55,379 nucleotides of DNA from assembly GCA_027063225.1 (NCBI GenBank), contig JAMOSG010000011.1, forward strand, positions 1 to 55,379, given 5' to 3'. This document shows positions 1-8,710 of the stretch, piece by piece. The stretch's first letter is position 1; each line of letters starts with the position of its first letter. Position numbers and translations under genes: made by a program. The notes under the pieces were generated by a model. The model was not told the DNA's origin, did no database searches, and saw only the letters and a list, made by a program, of their open reading frames with translations. This stretch comes from Helicobacteraceae bacterium (GTDB lineage Bacteria; Campylobacterota; Campylobacteria; Campylobacterales; Sulfurimonadaceae).

Positions 1-84
1 ATGCTTTACCCTATGGCTCAACAACACCTTATGGCTGAGTCTGATCGTATTGTTGAGATGATGGACTCTTTAATAGTAGAGTAG
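1..84 (+). CDS. C-terminal fragment, possibly a hemerythrin-like protein
   Basis: The window opens inside a reading frame that runs to TAG at 82-84; 27 residues are visible. They include LYPMAQQHL followed by an acidic helix and MMDSLIVE. Hemerythrin HHE-type proteins often carry an E-x-x-LFPMA-like helix near the C-terminus, so a diiron or NO/O2-binding protein is possible, and it would suit the haem-copper/NnrS-like gene that starts 7 bases downstream. Too little sequence is present to be sure. The true start is outside the window. Confidence 0.4.
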   Translation: MLYPMAQQHLMAESDRIVEMMDSLIVE

Positions 85-91
85 ATTAGCC

Positions 92-1384
92 ATGATGTTT
101 CAAGGACTCTCTACAGACCAAGCTCCACCAATCTCAGCACCACTTCGTTTTTTTATAACAGCACCATTTTTTGGAATGGTTGCTGGTGTTATGCTTTTGC
201 TTTTAGATAAAACAGCACTTATGAGCCGTTTTTCGTTAGAATCTATTTTGGTAACACATATTATCACTATAGGTTTTTTTGCTTCTGTGATGTTTGGAGC
301 ATTAACACAAATGCTTCCTGTTTTAGCAGGTGCAAAAATGAAAAATGTTTTGGGTGTTACTAAAATTGCACATACTACTTTAGTAATTGGACTTTTACTT
401 TTTATAGGTGCCTTTTTAACAAATAAGAGTTTTTTATTTGGTGGTGCAGCTTTATTGTTAGGAATCTCCTTTTTCCTTATGTTAAGTAGTATTGCTTTGG
501 CAATAAAGAGTGTTGTAAACTTTAGTGCTACAGTTAAGGGGATGGCTGTTAGTACTTTTTTTGGATTTATTATTACCTTTTTAGGTCTTTTTTTACTTTA
601 TGAATATGCAACAACTTCTCTCTCTTCTTGGCACCATGTAGTGGCTAATATCCATAGTGTTTTAGCTATTTTTGGATTTGCTGGAATTTTGATTTTAGGG
701 GTAGCATTTCAAGTTCTTCCAATGTTTTATGTTGCTCCAAAGTTTAAAAGATTTTGTAAGAAATATGTTATTTCACTTATCTCTTTTGGACTTTTTTTAT
801 GGATTTTACTGAGTAGTTTTTATGAGGAGTATGCACTTTTTGCAAAAGCGATTATAGCTTTGTTTTTCTGGGCATTTGCTACAACTGTTTGGGTGAAACT
901 CAATCGACGTAAAAGACCAATTAGTGATGTAACAGTTTGGTATTGGAGAGCTGCGAGTGTTTTTTTAACTTTAGGAAGTTTTGTGTGGATATTTGATGAG
1001 TTTTTTAAACATCAATATATTGTGATGGTTGGGATTTTAATAGGTGGTGGTTTTTTACTCTCTATTTTAATTGGTATGCTTTATAAAATCATCCCTTTTT
1101 TAGTGTGGTTTCATCTAAATGGTAAAGGGTATATGAGTATTCCAACTATTACTCAAATGATAGATATTCGCATTGCAAAAGCACAGTTTGTTTTACTTAT
1201 GGCTTCTTTAGTTGGATTGTTGTTTGGATTTTATATGCCTTTTGTTGTAAATATTGCAGCTGTAAGTTTTATAGTGAGTATGATACTTTTACAGTACAAC
1301 ATTTTAGTACCTGTAAAAATTTATAAAGAAACACTCAAGAAAAAACCAGATTTTGATATGAGTGCATTTTCTATGATGGGATAG
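92..1384 (+). CDS. Polytopic membrane protein, haem-copper oxidase subunit I/NnrS-like
   Basis: A 430-residue protein with about twelve hydrophobic segments, so an inner-membrane protein. Two regions look like an internal repeat: His-55 followed by GALTQMLPVLAG, and a later His (IHSVLAIFGFAG) followed by FQVLPMFYVAP. Membrane histidines placed this way recall haem-ligating helices of cytochrome oxidase subunit I and NnrS relatives. Related proteins in this phylum are usually annotated as NnrS-like or hypothetical. A role in haem/copper or nitric-oxide handling is inference. ATG at 92 and ATG at 95 are equally possible starts. The stop codon overlaps or abuts the start of aroK, so the two are probably co-transcribed. 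Confidence 0.6.
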   Translation: MMFQGLSTDQAPPISAPLRFFITAPFFGMVAGVMLLLLDKTALMSRFSLESILVTHIITIGFFASVMFGALTQMLPVLAGAKMKNVLGVTKIAHTTLVIGLLLFIGAFLTNKSFLFGGAALLLGISFFLMLSSIALAIKSVVNFSATVKGMAVSTFFGFIITFLGLFLLYEYATTSLSSWHHVVANIHSVLAIFGFAGILILGVAFQVLPMFYVAPKFKRFCKKYVISLISFGLFLWILLSSFYEEYALFAKAIIALFFWAFATTVWVKLNRRKRPISDVTVWYWRAASVFLTLGSFVWIFDEFFKHQYIVMVGILIGGGFLLSILIGMLYKIIPFLVWFHLNGKGYMSIPTITQMIDIRIAKAQFVLLMASLVGLLFGFYMPFVVNIAAVSFIVSMILLQYNILVPVKIYKETLKKKPDFDMSAFSMMG

Positions 1385-1386
1385 TG

Positions 1387-1899
1387 ATGAAAAATATTGT
1401 TTTAATTGGATTTATGGGTGTTGGAAAAGGAACGATTGCACGTGAAATAAAAAAGCAATCAAAATATATAGCTCTTGATACAGATGATCTTATAGAGAGT
1501 ATGGAAAATCGCAAAATTAAAGAGATTTTTGAAACAGATGGAGAGAAATATTTTAGAGCCTTGGAAGCTGAAGTTGCTTCGTGGTTACAAAAAAGTGTGC
1601 AAGATACTCTTATTTCAACAGGAGGTGGTTTTTACAAGGTAAAAAATCTTAAAAAAATTGGAACTGTAGTTTTGCTTGACTCACCTTTTGAAGCGATTTT
1701 AAAACGTATTCAAGAGCATCCAAATGCAGCAAAAAAACTTAAAAAACGTCCACTTTTAAAAGATTTAAAAGCAGCAAAAAAACTTTACAATGAGCGTCGT
1801 CCACAATATCTTGAGGTTGCAGATGTAGTTGTAGATGTAACAGATAAAAGTGCACAAAAGTGTGCAAAAGAGATTTTAAAAAAGGTTAAAAAATTATGA
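1387..1899 (+). CDS. aroK: Shikimate kinase
   Basis: Phosphorylates the 3-hydroxyl of shikimate with ATP in chorismate synthesis; cytoplasmic. The 170-residue product has the family length. The P-loop GFMGVGKGT lies at the N-terminus, DTDD follows at about residue 32 (shikimate/Mg site), the substrate loop is STGGGF, and the lid region is KRPLL with R-RPxY afterwards. ATG at 1387 is preferred; GTG at 1384 would overlap the previous stop by one base and add one residue. The frame overlaps the next gene by four bases, which implies translational coupling. Confidence 0.95.
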   Translation: MKNIVLIGFMGVGKGTIAREIKKQSKYIALDTDDLIESMENRKIKEIFETDGEKYFRALEAEVASWLQKSVQDTLISTGGGFYKVKNLKKIGTVVLLDSPFEAILKRIQEHPNAAKKLKKRPLLKDLKAAKKLYNERRPQYLEVADVVVDVTDKSAQKCAKEILKKVKKL

Positions 1900-2315
1900 T
1901 AAAAAAAGTTTTTCTTTCTATTTTTTTATTGGGAAGCGTTGCTTTTGCACAAGAGATCCATTGGGCAAAAGATTTTCATAGTGGTATTAAAGAGGCTATG
2001 AAACAACACAAACCTATACTTTTTGTATTTTCACGCCATAGTTGTAAATATTGTGTACTTTTAGAAAAAACAACATTTCAAGATGAAAAAGTTATTAAAG
2101 CATTAAATCGTGATTTTATCTCTATTATCTCTTATACAGATGATGGAGATTATGTACCAAGAGAGTTATGGCGTCCTGGAACTCCAACACTTTGGTTTTT
2201 AAAAGAAAATGGTGAACCTATGTTTCAACCAGTTGTAGGAGCACTTCCTGCACAAGATTTTTTACAAGCACTTGCTATTGTAAAAACTGAGTTTGATAAG
2301 CAAAAAAAGAAATAA
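1896..2315 (+). CDS. Periplasmic thioredoxin-fold protein
   Basis: A 139-residue protein with a cleavable signal peptide ending near AFA-QE. The mature part has a thioredoxin-like fold: the redox-active CKYC pair at about residues 50-53, preceded by LFVFSRHS, and a cis-Pro loop GTPTLWFL at about residue 95. This matches the Thioredoxin_7/DUF255-like family of periplasmic thiol-disulfide or thiol-peroxide proteins. The exact partner cannot be read from sequence. It is coupled to aroK by a 4-base overlap, a shared transcript rather than a shared pathway. Confidence 0.8.
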   Translation: MIKKVFLSIFLLGSVAFAQEIHWAKDFHSGIKEAMKQHKPILFVFSRHSCKYCVLLEKTTFQDEKVIKALNRDFISIISYTDDGDYVPRELWRPGTPTLWFLKENGEPMFQPVVGALPAQDFLQALAIVKTEFDKQKKK

Positions 2316-2328
2316 TAGGCTATTTTGC

Positions 2329-2334
2329 TATAAT
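2329..2334 (+). promoter_or_regulatory. Sigma-70 -10 box of hisD
   Basis: TATAAT preceded by TTTTGC, the T-rich/extended pattern of Campylobacterota promoters, lies 33 bases before the hisD start, after the preceding gene has ended. Confidence 0.65.
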
Positions 2335-2366
2335 ACAAAAAGAATTAAGAGATAGGATATATAAAT

Positions 2367-3656
2367 ATGATATTTACAACAACTACATCTTCAACATTTC
2401 AAGCTGAATTTAATGAGCTTTTAGGGCGAGGAAAAATGGATATCTCTAATGTTAGTAAGATTGTTATTAACATCATAGATGAGATTAAACAAAAGAAAAA
2501 TGAAGCATTAAAAGAGCATATTGCAAAGTTTGATAATTGGACTCCTCAAAAAGATGAAGATTTAAAAATTGATGCTGATTCAATGCAAAAAGCGTATAAG
2601 AATTTAGATGTAGAGTTAAAAGATGCTTTACATTTAGCGTATGATAGAATTAAAGCATACCACGAAAAACAAAAACCAAAGTCTTGGTTTGATACGGAAG
2701 CAAATGGAACAATTTTAGGGCAAAAGGTAACTCCTGTTGATTCTGCTGGACTTTATATTCCAGGTGGAAAAGCGGCGTATCCATCTTCACTTTTAATGAA
2801 TGTTATTCCAGCACAAGTTGCAGGTGTAGAAAAAATTGTAGTATGTACACCAACACCAGAGAATGAACCAAATGAGCTTTTACTTGCAGCATGTCATTTA
2901 TGTGGTGTAAGTGAAGTTTACAAAGTTGGAGGAGCTAGTGCAATTGCTGCAATGGCGTATGGAACACAAACAATTCCAAAAGTAGATGTTATTACAGGAC
3001 CTGGAAATATTTTTGTAGCAACAGCAAAAAAACTTGTTTTTGGTGATGTAAATATCGATATGATAGCAGGACCAAGTGAGATTGGAATTTTAGCAGATGA
3101 GAGTGCAAATGCTTCACATATGGCAATAGATTTACTCTCTCAAGCAGAGCATGATGAGATGGCAAGCTCTATTATGATTACAACTTCACAAAAGCTTGCA
3201 GATGAGGTAAAAGTAGAGATTGAAAATTGGCTACAAAAACTTCCACGTCAAGCAATTGCTAGAAAATCTATTGAGGAGCGTGGAGCGATTATTGTTGCAA
3301 AAGATATGCAAGAGGCGATTAGTTTAATGAATGAGATTGCACCAGAGCATTTAGAGGTTGCAACACAAAGTCCGTTTGAGCTTTTACCATATATTAAGCA
3401 CGCTGGTGCAATTTTCTTAGGACATAACACTCCTGAAGCGATAGGTGATTATGTAGCTGGACCAAACCATACACTTCCAACTGGCTCAACTGCAAAGTTT
3501 TACTCTCCACTTGGAGTTGAAAACTTTATGAAAAAAAGTTCAATTATATCTTTTAGTAAAGCTGCAATTAAAGAGATTGGGCAAGAGTGTGCACTTATTG
3601 CAAACACTGAAGGTCTTACTGCACACGAACAATCTGTTAGAGTTCGTCTTTCTTAA
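2367..3656 (+). CDS. hisD: Histidinol dehydrogenase
   Basis: Catalyses the last two NAD-dependent oxidations of histidine biosynthesis (L-histidinol to histidine). The 429-residue length is typical. Visible family signatures include the DSAGLYIPGG segment, the GGASAIAAMAYGT stretch, the nucleotide-site ITGPGN, the AGPSE motif, the zinc-site region LLSQAEHDE, and the conserved EHLE and GPNHTLPT segments. It stands alone with its own -10 box; no other his gene is present in the window, as is usual for a dispersed his pathway in this phylum. Confidence 0.97.
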   Translation: MIFTTTTSSTFQAEFNELLGRGKMDISNVSKIVINIIDEIKQKKNEALKEHIAKFDNWTPQKDEDLKIDADSMQKAYKNLDVELKDALHLAYDRIKAYHEKQKPKSWFDTEANGTILGQKVTPVDSAGLYIPGGKAAYPSSLLMNVIPAQVAGVEKIVVCTPTPENEPNELLLAACHLCGVSEVYKVGGASAIAAMAYGTQTIPKVDVITGPGNIFVATAKKLVFGDVNIDMIAGPSEIGILADESANASHMAIDLLSQAEHDEMASSIMITTSQKLADEVKVEIENWLQKLPRQAIARKSIEERGAIIVAKDMQEAISLMNEIAPEHLEVATQSPFELLPYIKHAGAIFLGHNTPEAIGDYVAGPNHTLPTGSTAKFYSPLGVENFMKKSSIISFSKAAIKEIGQECALIANTEGLTAHEQSVRVRLS

Positions 3657-3663
3657 AAACTTT

Positions 3664-3696
3664 CTTAAAGGGGTTGTACCCCCTTTCCCCTTAAAG
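3664..3696 (+). terminator. Stem-loop downstream of hisD
   Basis: A perfect 10-base inverted repeat, CTTAAAGGGG and CCCCTTAAAG, with a 13-base loop sits 7 bases after the hisD stop. A nested alternative stem, AAAGGGG/CCCCTTT, is also possible. There is no long T-run, so it may be a weak terminator or a 3'-end-protecting hairpin. Confidence 0.5.
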
Positions 3697-3709
3697 CTTA
3701 TTGTAAGTT

Positions 3710-3728
3710 GATAGTGATTATCATTTGC
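3710..3728 (+). promoter_or_regulatory. Fur box upstream of feoAB
   Basis: The 19-mer GATAGTGATTATCATTTGC matches the classical Fur consensus GATAATGATAATCATTATC at 15 of 19 positions. It lies 38 bases before feoA, in the promoter zone. This predicts iron-dependent repression of ferrous iron uptake. Confidence 0.75.
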
Positions 3729-3765
3729 TTCAATAATAAAAACTACAATAAAGAGTATAACAAAA

Positions 3766-3987
3766 ATGAAAACATTATTTGATTGTAAAAGAGGTGATGT
3801 TGTTGAGGTTGTAAAGCTTCATGCAAATTCTGAATTTAAACAGCGTCTTATCTCATTTGGTATTTTAAAAGGTGCAAAAGTAAAAATGTTAGAGTATGCA
3901 CCTGCAAAAAGTACCATTGAAATTCAAGTAGGTAAGATGAATATTGCACTTCGTGCAGAAGAAGCAAAAATGATAGAGGTGGAATAA
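3766..3987 (+). CDS. feoA: Ferrous iron transport protein A
   Basis: A 73-residue cytosolic SH3-like protein that works with FeoB in ferrous iron uptake. The sequence has the FeoA pattern: GDVVEVVKL near the start, RLISFGILKGAKV in the middle, and IALRAEEAKMIEV at the end. The stop overlaps the feoB start by one base (TAATG), so the two are co-translated. A Fur box lies just upstream. Confidence 0.92.
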   Translation: MKTLFDCKRGDVVEVVKLHANSEFKQRLISFGILKGAKVKMLEYAPAKSTIEIQVGKMNIALRAEEAKMIEVE

Positions 3988-6116
3988 TGCAAAGTGAAAA
4001 ATCTTGTCCTATTATAGCAAAGCATATTAGAGTAGCACTTGTTGGGCAACCAAATGTTGGTAAGAGTATGCTTATTAACTCTGTTGCAGATGCACATTTA
4101 CATGTTGGAAACTTTTCTGGTGTAACTGTAGATAAAACAGAAATTTTATTTGATTATAACGATTATAAGTTTAATGTAGTTGATCTTCCTGGAACATATG
4201 CTTTTACAGATTACACAATAGAAGAGCGTGTCACACATGATTATTTGTGTGCAGAGGATTATGACATTATTGTTAATGTTGTAGATTCTACAAACTTAGA
4301 AAAAAACCTTCAACTTACAGCTGAACTTCTTACAATGAATAAAAAAGTAGTTATAGCTTTAAATATGAGTGATGAAGCTAAAAAAGAGGGGATAGAGATA
4401 GATGAAAAATATATGAGTGAACTTTTAGGAGTTCCTTGTATAAAAGTATCTGCTGCTACAAAAGAGGGGATAGAAGAGTTAATTGCTGCTGTTATTAGTG
4501 AATTTGAAAATCCCAAAAAAGATCCAAAACTTATTTTTAGTGAAGCAGTGGAAGAGGAGATAGAAACTATTGTTCATTATCTTCAAAAGCATAAATATGA
4601 AGCAAAAAATTCATATAGAAATATTGCAATTAATCTTTTAAAAAATAATAAAAAAACATATGAGAGAATTCATAATAATCCTATTTGGACAGAATTACAA
4701 CCAATTGTTATAGAAGCTTCAAAACATATAGAACTTCATCATGATAGTGATGATATGAAAGAGGCTTTTGCACAAGAATATGCTTCTTTTAACAGAGGTA
4801 TTATTACAGAAGTTGTAAAGCAAGAGGTTAAAAAAGAGAAAAAAACACTAACGCAACAGATTGATAGTGTTTTAATTCACCCAATTTTTGGCATACCAAT
4901 ATTTTTATTTTTTATGTGGGGACTTTTTCAATTAACATTTGAATTGGGTTCTATCCCGATGGATTATATAGATGGATTTTTTGGTTGGCTTGGTGATGTT
5001 GTAGGATCAAGTATACCAAATGATGATATTCGCTCTTTAGTTGTTGATGGTATTATAGCTGGTGTTGGAGCTGTGGTACTTTTTGTGCCAAATATTGTTA
5101 TTTTATTTATTGGTATTGCACTTTTAGAGAGTACAGGTTATATGAGTAGAGTTGCCTTTTTACTCGATGGATTTTTTCACAAATTTGGGCTGCATGGGCA
5201 AAGTTTTATTCCTCTTGTAACTGGTTTTGGATGTTCTATTCCTGCATATATGAGTGCAAGAATTTTAAAAAATGACAGAGATAGACTTTTAACTCTTTTT
5301 ATTATTGGATTTATGAGTTGTGGTGCGAGGCTTCCTGTTTATGTGCTATTTGCTGGAGCGTTTTTTAGTGAAGAAATGGCAGGAAATGTATTATTTGCTA
5401 TTTATATAACAGGTGCACTTTTAGGGCTTATTGCTGCAAAAGTGCTAAAACTTACTGCATTTAAAGGTGTAGATGAACCATTTGTTATGGAGATGCCAAA
5501 GTATCGCTTGCCATCTTTTAAGCTTATTTGGCATACTGTTGTTACAAAAACGTATATGTATCTTAAAAAAGCGGGGACATTTATTGCTGGAGCATCTATG
5601 CTTGTTTGGTTTTTAAGTAACTATCCACATAATTTAGAATTGAAACAGACTTATGAAACAAAAATTCAAAAAGCTCATGCTCAAGAACAAAAAGATATTT
5701 TAGCAAATGAGTTTGCACAAAAACATTTAGAACAAAGTTATTTAGGTAGTATTGGAAAATTTAGTGAACCATTTTTTGAACCACTTGGGCTCGATTGGAA
5801 GATGAGTGTAGCACTTCAAACAGGACTTGCTGCCAAAGAAGTAGTTGTTTCAACTCTTGGTGTTTTATATTCTTTAGGAAGCGATGTTGATGAGGAAAAT
5901 AGTTCTTTAGCAAATATTATTAAAAATGAGATACCATTTGCATCAGCTGTAGCTTTTATAGTTGTTATTATGATCTATTTACCATGTTTGGCAGCTTCCA
6001 TTGTTTTTACACGTGAAGCAGGAGGGATTAAATATTTCTTTTATCTTTTAGCATTTACTTCTATTACTGCTTATGTAATGGCATTTATTGCTTATAGAGT
6101 TGCACTCCTTTTTTAA
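3987..6116 (+). CDS. feoB: Ferrous iron transporter FeoB
   Basis: A 709-residue inner-membrane ferrous iron transporter with a cytosolic G-protein domain. G1 is GQPNVGKSM (about residues 19-27), G2 lies around GVTVDKT, G3 is DLPGTYAF, and G4 is NMSDE (NxxD). A helical linker to about residue 280 leads to a polytopic membrane domain with two Gate motifs, including LVTGFGCSIPAYMSAR and SCGARLPVYVL. Family length is about 700-770. It forms a Fur-controlled operon with feoA and ends 12 bases before a convergent gene. Confidence 0.95.
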   Translation: MQSEKSCPIIAKHIRVALVGQPNVGKSMLINSVADAHLHVGNFSGVTVDKTEILFDYNDYKFNVVDLPGTYAFTDYTIEERVTHDYLCAEDYDIIVNVVDSTNLEKNLQLTAELLTMNKKVVIALNMSDEAKKEGIEIDEKYMSELLGVPCIKVSAATKEGIEELIAAVISEFENPKKDPKLIFSEAVEEEIETIVHYLQKHKYEAKNSYRNIAINLLKNNKKTYERIHNNPIWTELQPIVIEASKHIELHHDSDDMKEAFAQEYASFNRGIITEVVKQEVKKEKKTLTQQIDSVLIHPIFGIPIFLFFMWGLFQLTFELGSIPMDYIDGFFGWLGDVVGSSIPNDDIRSLVVDGIIAGVGAVVLFVPNIVILFIGIALLESTGYMSRVAFLLDGFFHKFGLHGQSFIPLVTGFGCSIPAYMSARILKNDRDRLLTLFIIGFMSCGARLPVYVLFAGAFFSEEMAGNVLFAIYITGALLGLIAAKVLKLTAFKGVDEPFVMEMPKYRLPSFKLIWHTVVTKTYMYLKKAGTFIAGASMLVWFLSNYPHNLELKQTYETKIQKAHAQEQKDILANEFAQKHLEQSYLGSIGKFSEPFFEPLGLDWKMSVALQTGLAAKEVVVSTLGVLYSLGSDVDEENSSLANIIKNEIPFASAVAFIVVIMIYLPCLAASIVFTREAGGIKYFFYLLAFTSITAYVMAFIAYRVALLF

Positions 6117-6128
6117 GGAAGTGTAATT

Positions 6129-6995
6129 CTATTTTTCTTGTAACTCTTCTAAAATTTTTAATGAATTGTTATACTCTTTTGTAAAAAAATCATAGAGTTT
6201 ATTGTAGTGTGTATTTTCTTCTATAAGTGTTTTTGTAGTTGTATTTAGCTTAGGAGAATGTAGATTATAAGAGGATAAAAGGTGAATGTATTCATATCTA
6301 TTTTCATTGCTTACAATAATGGGAAGATATCCATTTTTTAACATAAAAAGATTAGAAATAAGTCTAGCAAGGAGACCATTACCATCAAAAAATGGGTGGA
6401 TAGAGGTAAATGCTATAGGCTCCAAATATTCTGACTTTTTATTTTTCAAATTAAGAAGTGGAAATATTTTAACTTCATCTTTTGAAACTCTACACATTTC
6501 TAATATTGAGTCAATATGAAATTGTAAATCAAAATGTTCACTGTATAGAAATAAAAAGTGAGAACTTAACACTACATCAAAACTATCATCTTCAAATGAG
6601 AGTTTTGGTAATTCTTGATGAATATATCTTTTTTCATTTTTACCATTTTCATAATCATTGATAAAGTTACTCATAGCAGTTAGTCTTATGTTTATAAGTT
6701 CATCAACTGATTTGATATTTTTCCAAATAAAATCATTTTGATTTTTTCTAAGTTGTTCACTTACAACAGATGATGTTTCATCTATTCTTGTCTGTATATC
6801 ATCTTTTGTAAATTGATAAATTGGGTCTATTGAAGTAATATTTCCTTGAAGTTGTGTAACTTCAAAATTAAAACTTGAAGGTCCATCTCCACAACCTAAT
6901 ATCTTTTTAGATTGTAAATCTTTTTGAGATAACAAAAACATTTTTTTATACTCTTGGAGATTTCTTCCCCAAGGGACTACATTTGCTAACTTCAC
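6129..6995 (-). pseudogene. Chimera: truncated SAM methyltransferase joined to half a Fic domain
   Basis: The 288-residue frame has two unrelated halves. Residues 1 to about 193 look like a class I SAM-dependent methyltransferase: VPWGR near the start, glycine loop ILGCGDGPSSFN at 32-43, acidic SIDP at 55-58, and FDVVLSSHFLFLYS at 139-152. The text breaks off inside KIFPLLNLKNKKSEYLEP, where the last strands are expected. From about residue 194 the sequence becomes the second half of a Fic domain: SIHPFFDGNGLLAR followed by NLFMLKNGYLPII. The N-terminal Fic helices are missing, and the first Arg of HxFx[DE]GNGRxxR is Leu. It is probably a deletion fusion, inactive in AMPylation. It is convergent with feoB and lies downstream of nusA. 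Confidence 0.7.
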
Positions 6996-7088
6996 TTTTA
7001 AATCCTTGTTGTATCCATTATATCAAATATATAAAATACTTTTAGATTTTTGAAGTATGATTTAAAAATATTAAAAAAAATATAGAAA

Positions 7089-7120
7089 TCAAAACCCATA
7101 AAAGAGTTTTGAATTTTTTT
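7089..7120 (-). terminator. Possible terminator after nusA
   Basis: A 7-bp inverted repeat TCAAAAC/GTTTTGA (7089-7095, 7106-7112), with T-rich sequence on both sides, lies just downstream of the nusA stop. It could terminate minus-strand transcription before the chimeric gene. The stem is A/T-rich, so strength is doubtful. Confidence 0.4.
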
Positions 7121-7121
7121 G

Positions 7122-8258
7122 TTAGTTAAATAAAGCCTCTAGTGCATCAACACCATCTTTGCTCTCTTCTTGTTCAACACCATTTTCAGCTGTAGTAGCA
7201 TCAGTTTCTATAAGTTCAATTTGCATACCTGTAAGCATTGATGCTAAACGGATATTGATACCACTTTTACCAATTGCTTTACTTTTTTGGTCACTTGGAA
7301 GTGTAACGATAGCTTTTTCGTTTTCACCCTCATCATTTTTTACAATCTCAACATGAGAGATAATAGCAGGGCTCATTGTACGTGAAAGGAAAAGTTCCAT
7401 AATTGGAGTGTACTCAATACAGTCAATACTTTCATTTTTAAGCTCTTGACTTACAGCATTTATACGAACACCTTTTACACCAACAGTTGCACCAACTGCA
7501 TCGATTTGTGGGTGTGTTGATGTAAGTGCAATTTTTGCACGCTCTCCTGGAATACGAGCAGATTTTTCAATAATAACACTACCATCTGCAATCTCAGGAA
7601 CTTCAAGTGCTAAAAGTTGCTCTAAAAACTTTGGAGATGTACGAGAAAGCTCAATTGAAATACCAGTTTCTTTGTCCATATTTACACGTCTAACAACTGC
7701 TTTCATATGGTCACCTACTTGGAAAAACTCCCCTTTAATACGACTTTTCATAGGAAGTACTGCACGAATCTCATCCACTTCCATATATGTTGCATTTTTA
7801 GAGTCAACTCTTGTAACACGACCAGTTACAATTGTTCCAACTTTTGATTTATATTTGTTAAAAAGTTCATCCTCTACAAGTCTTTGAATATGGTATTCTA
7901 TCTCTCTATGGAGTGCTGAAGCGGCAGTTCTTCCATATTTTTCAAGTTCATACTCCTCTTGAAGTTCATCACCAACTTCTGCATCTTCATCATACTCTTT
8001 TGCATCAGTTAAAGAGATGTATCCATCAGCTACTTCAGAATCTTGTAGTTTTGTATCATCATCTGCAACTACTGTGATTGTGTGTGCAATAGTGATTGTT
8101 TTTGTATCTTCATTTACAGAAGCTTGAAATTCGTAGTTGTTGTTAATAACTTTTTTTGCAGTTTGTATAAAAGCAGTTTTAAGTGCTTCTAAAACTTTTT
8201 CAGGTGCAAGACCTTTTTCATTCGCAATTGCATCAGCAATATCTAAAATTTTTTCCAT
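7122..8258 (-). CDS. nusA: Transcription termination/antitermination factor NusA
   Basis: RNA-polymerase-binding factor affecting pausing, termination and antitermination. The 378-residue product has the N-terminal polymerase-binding domain (1 to about 125), an S1 domain (about 135-200: VGTIVTGRVTRVD through ISIELSRTSP), and tandem KH modules (SARIPGERAKIAL with GVKGVRI, then SKAIGKSGINIRLA). There are no C-terminal acidic repeats of the E. coli type, only a short acidic tail. It is transcribed alone, divergently from the HP0268-like gene. Confidence 0.96.
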   Translation of the reverse strand: MEKILDIADAIANEKGLAPEKVLEALKTAFIQTAKKVINNNYEFQASVNEDTKTITIAHTITVVADDDTKLQDSEVADGYISLTDAKEYDEDAEVGDELQEEYELEKYGRTAASALHREIEYHIQRLVEDELFNKYKSKVGTIVTGRVTRVDSKNATYMEVDEIRAVLPMKSRIKGEFFQVGDHMKAVVRRVNMDKETGISIELSRTSPKFLEQLLALEVPEIADGSVIIEKSARIPGERAKIALTSTHPQIDAVGATVGVKGVRINAVSQELKNESIDCIEYTPIMELFLSRTMSPAIISHVEIVKNDEGENEKAIVTLPSDQKSKAIGKSGINIRLASMLTGMQIELIETDATTAENGVEQEESKDGVDALEALFN

Positions 8259-8347
8259 ATATAACCCTTTGTATTTTTTTCATATTTTTGTCAATGTCAT
8301 AATTTTTCTTGGGATTCTTTTTCAATAAAGAGATTATGAAGATTGAA

Positions 8348-8353
8348 ATTATA
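8348..8353 (-). promoter_or_regulatory. -10 box for nusA
   Basis: TATAAT on the minus strand (ATTATA on plus), about 90 bases upstream of the nusA start. This leaves an A/T-rich leader of about 80 nt. Confidence 0.5.
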
Positions 8354-8403
8354 GTATAAAACTCATAAAACCATCTTTAATTAGACTTTTATCACTTTTT
8401 TTA

Positions 8404-8425
8404 TATAATGCAAGACTTTTATAAT
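8404..8425 (+). promoter_or_regulatory. Tandem -10 boxes upstream of the HP0268-like gene
   Basis: Two TATAAT hexamers, at 8404-8409 and 8420-8425, precede the gene at 8443. Its Shine-Dalgarno GAAGGA is at 8431-8436. The downstream box would put the transcription start almost at the SD, so the upstream one is the likelier promoter. Confidence 0.55.
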
Positions 8426-8442
8426 AAATTGAAGGAAAAAGA

Positions 8443-8688
8443 ATGGAATTAAAATTTGCAAGAACAGACTTAAACGTAAAACCTAAAAAAGCAGAACTTT
8501 CAAAAATCGAAGCTGCACTTGAAAAAGAGGGAAGTGTTATTTTTTATTTTGATAGAGAAAACTCACATAAAGATCTTTTAGAGCTTCAAGATTATTTTGA
8601 ATCAAAAGGGAAAAGTTTTTATATGAGTGAAGTAAAATATGGACTTGCAGATAACGAATATATGTACCAAGTACATATTATGAACTAA
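8443..8688 (+). CDS. HP0268-like small nuclease family protein
   Basis: An 81-residue protein resembling Helicobacter pylori HP0268, a small α/β protein reported to have nicking-DNase and RNase activity. Shared features I recognise are the [12 protein letters not shown] segment, the following helix and [15 protein letters not shown], and the C-terminal MYQVHIMN. In H. pylori HP0268 also precedes miaB, the same order as here. A strong SD (GAAGGA) fixes the ATG. Whether the enzyme is active here is inference from the family. Confidence 0.75.
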   Translation: MELKFARTDLNVKPKKAELSKIEAALEKEGSVIFYFDRENSHKDLLELQDYFESKGKSFYMSEVKYGLADNEYMYQVHIMN

Positions 8689-8710
8689 AAAAGATAAAAA
8701 GGTTTTTTTT

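Noticed and set aside
6286..6519. 77-codon plus-strand frame inside the Fic/methyltransferase chimera
   Set aside because: Composition is that of the antisense strand, and there is no RBS.
7159..8328. Several open frames antisense to nusA
   Set aside because: They are low-complexity shadows of the nusA coding sequence with no SD or family match.
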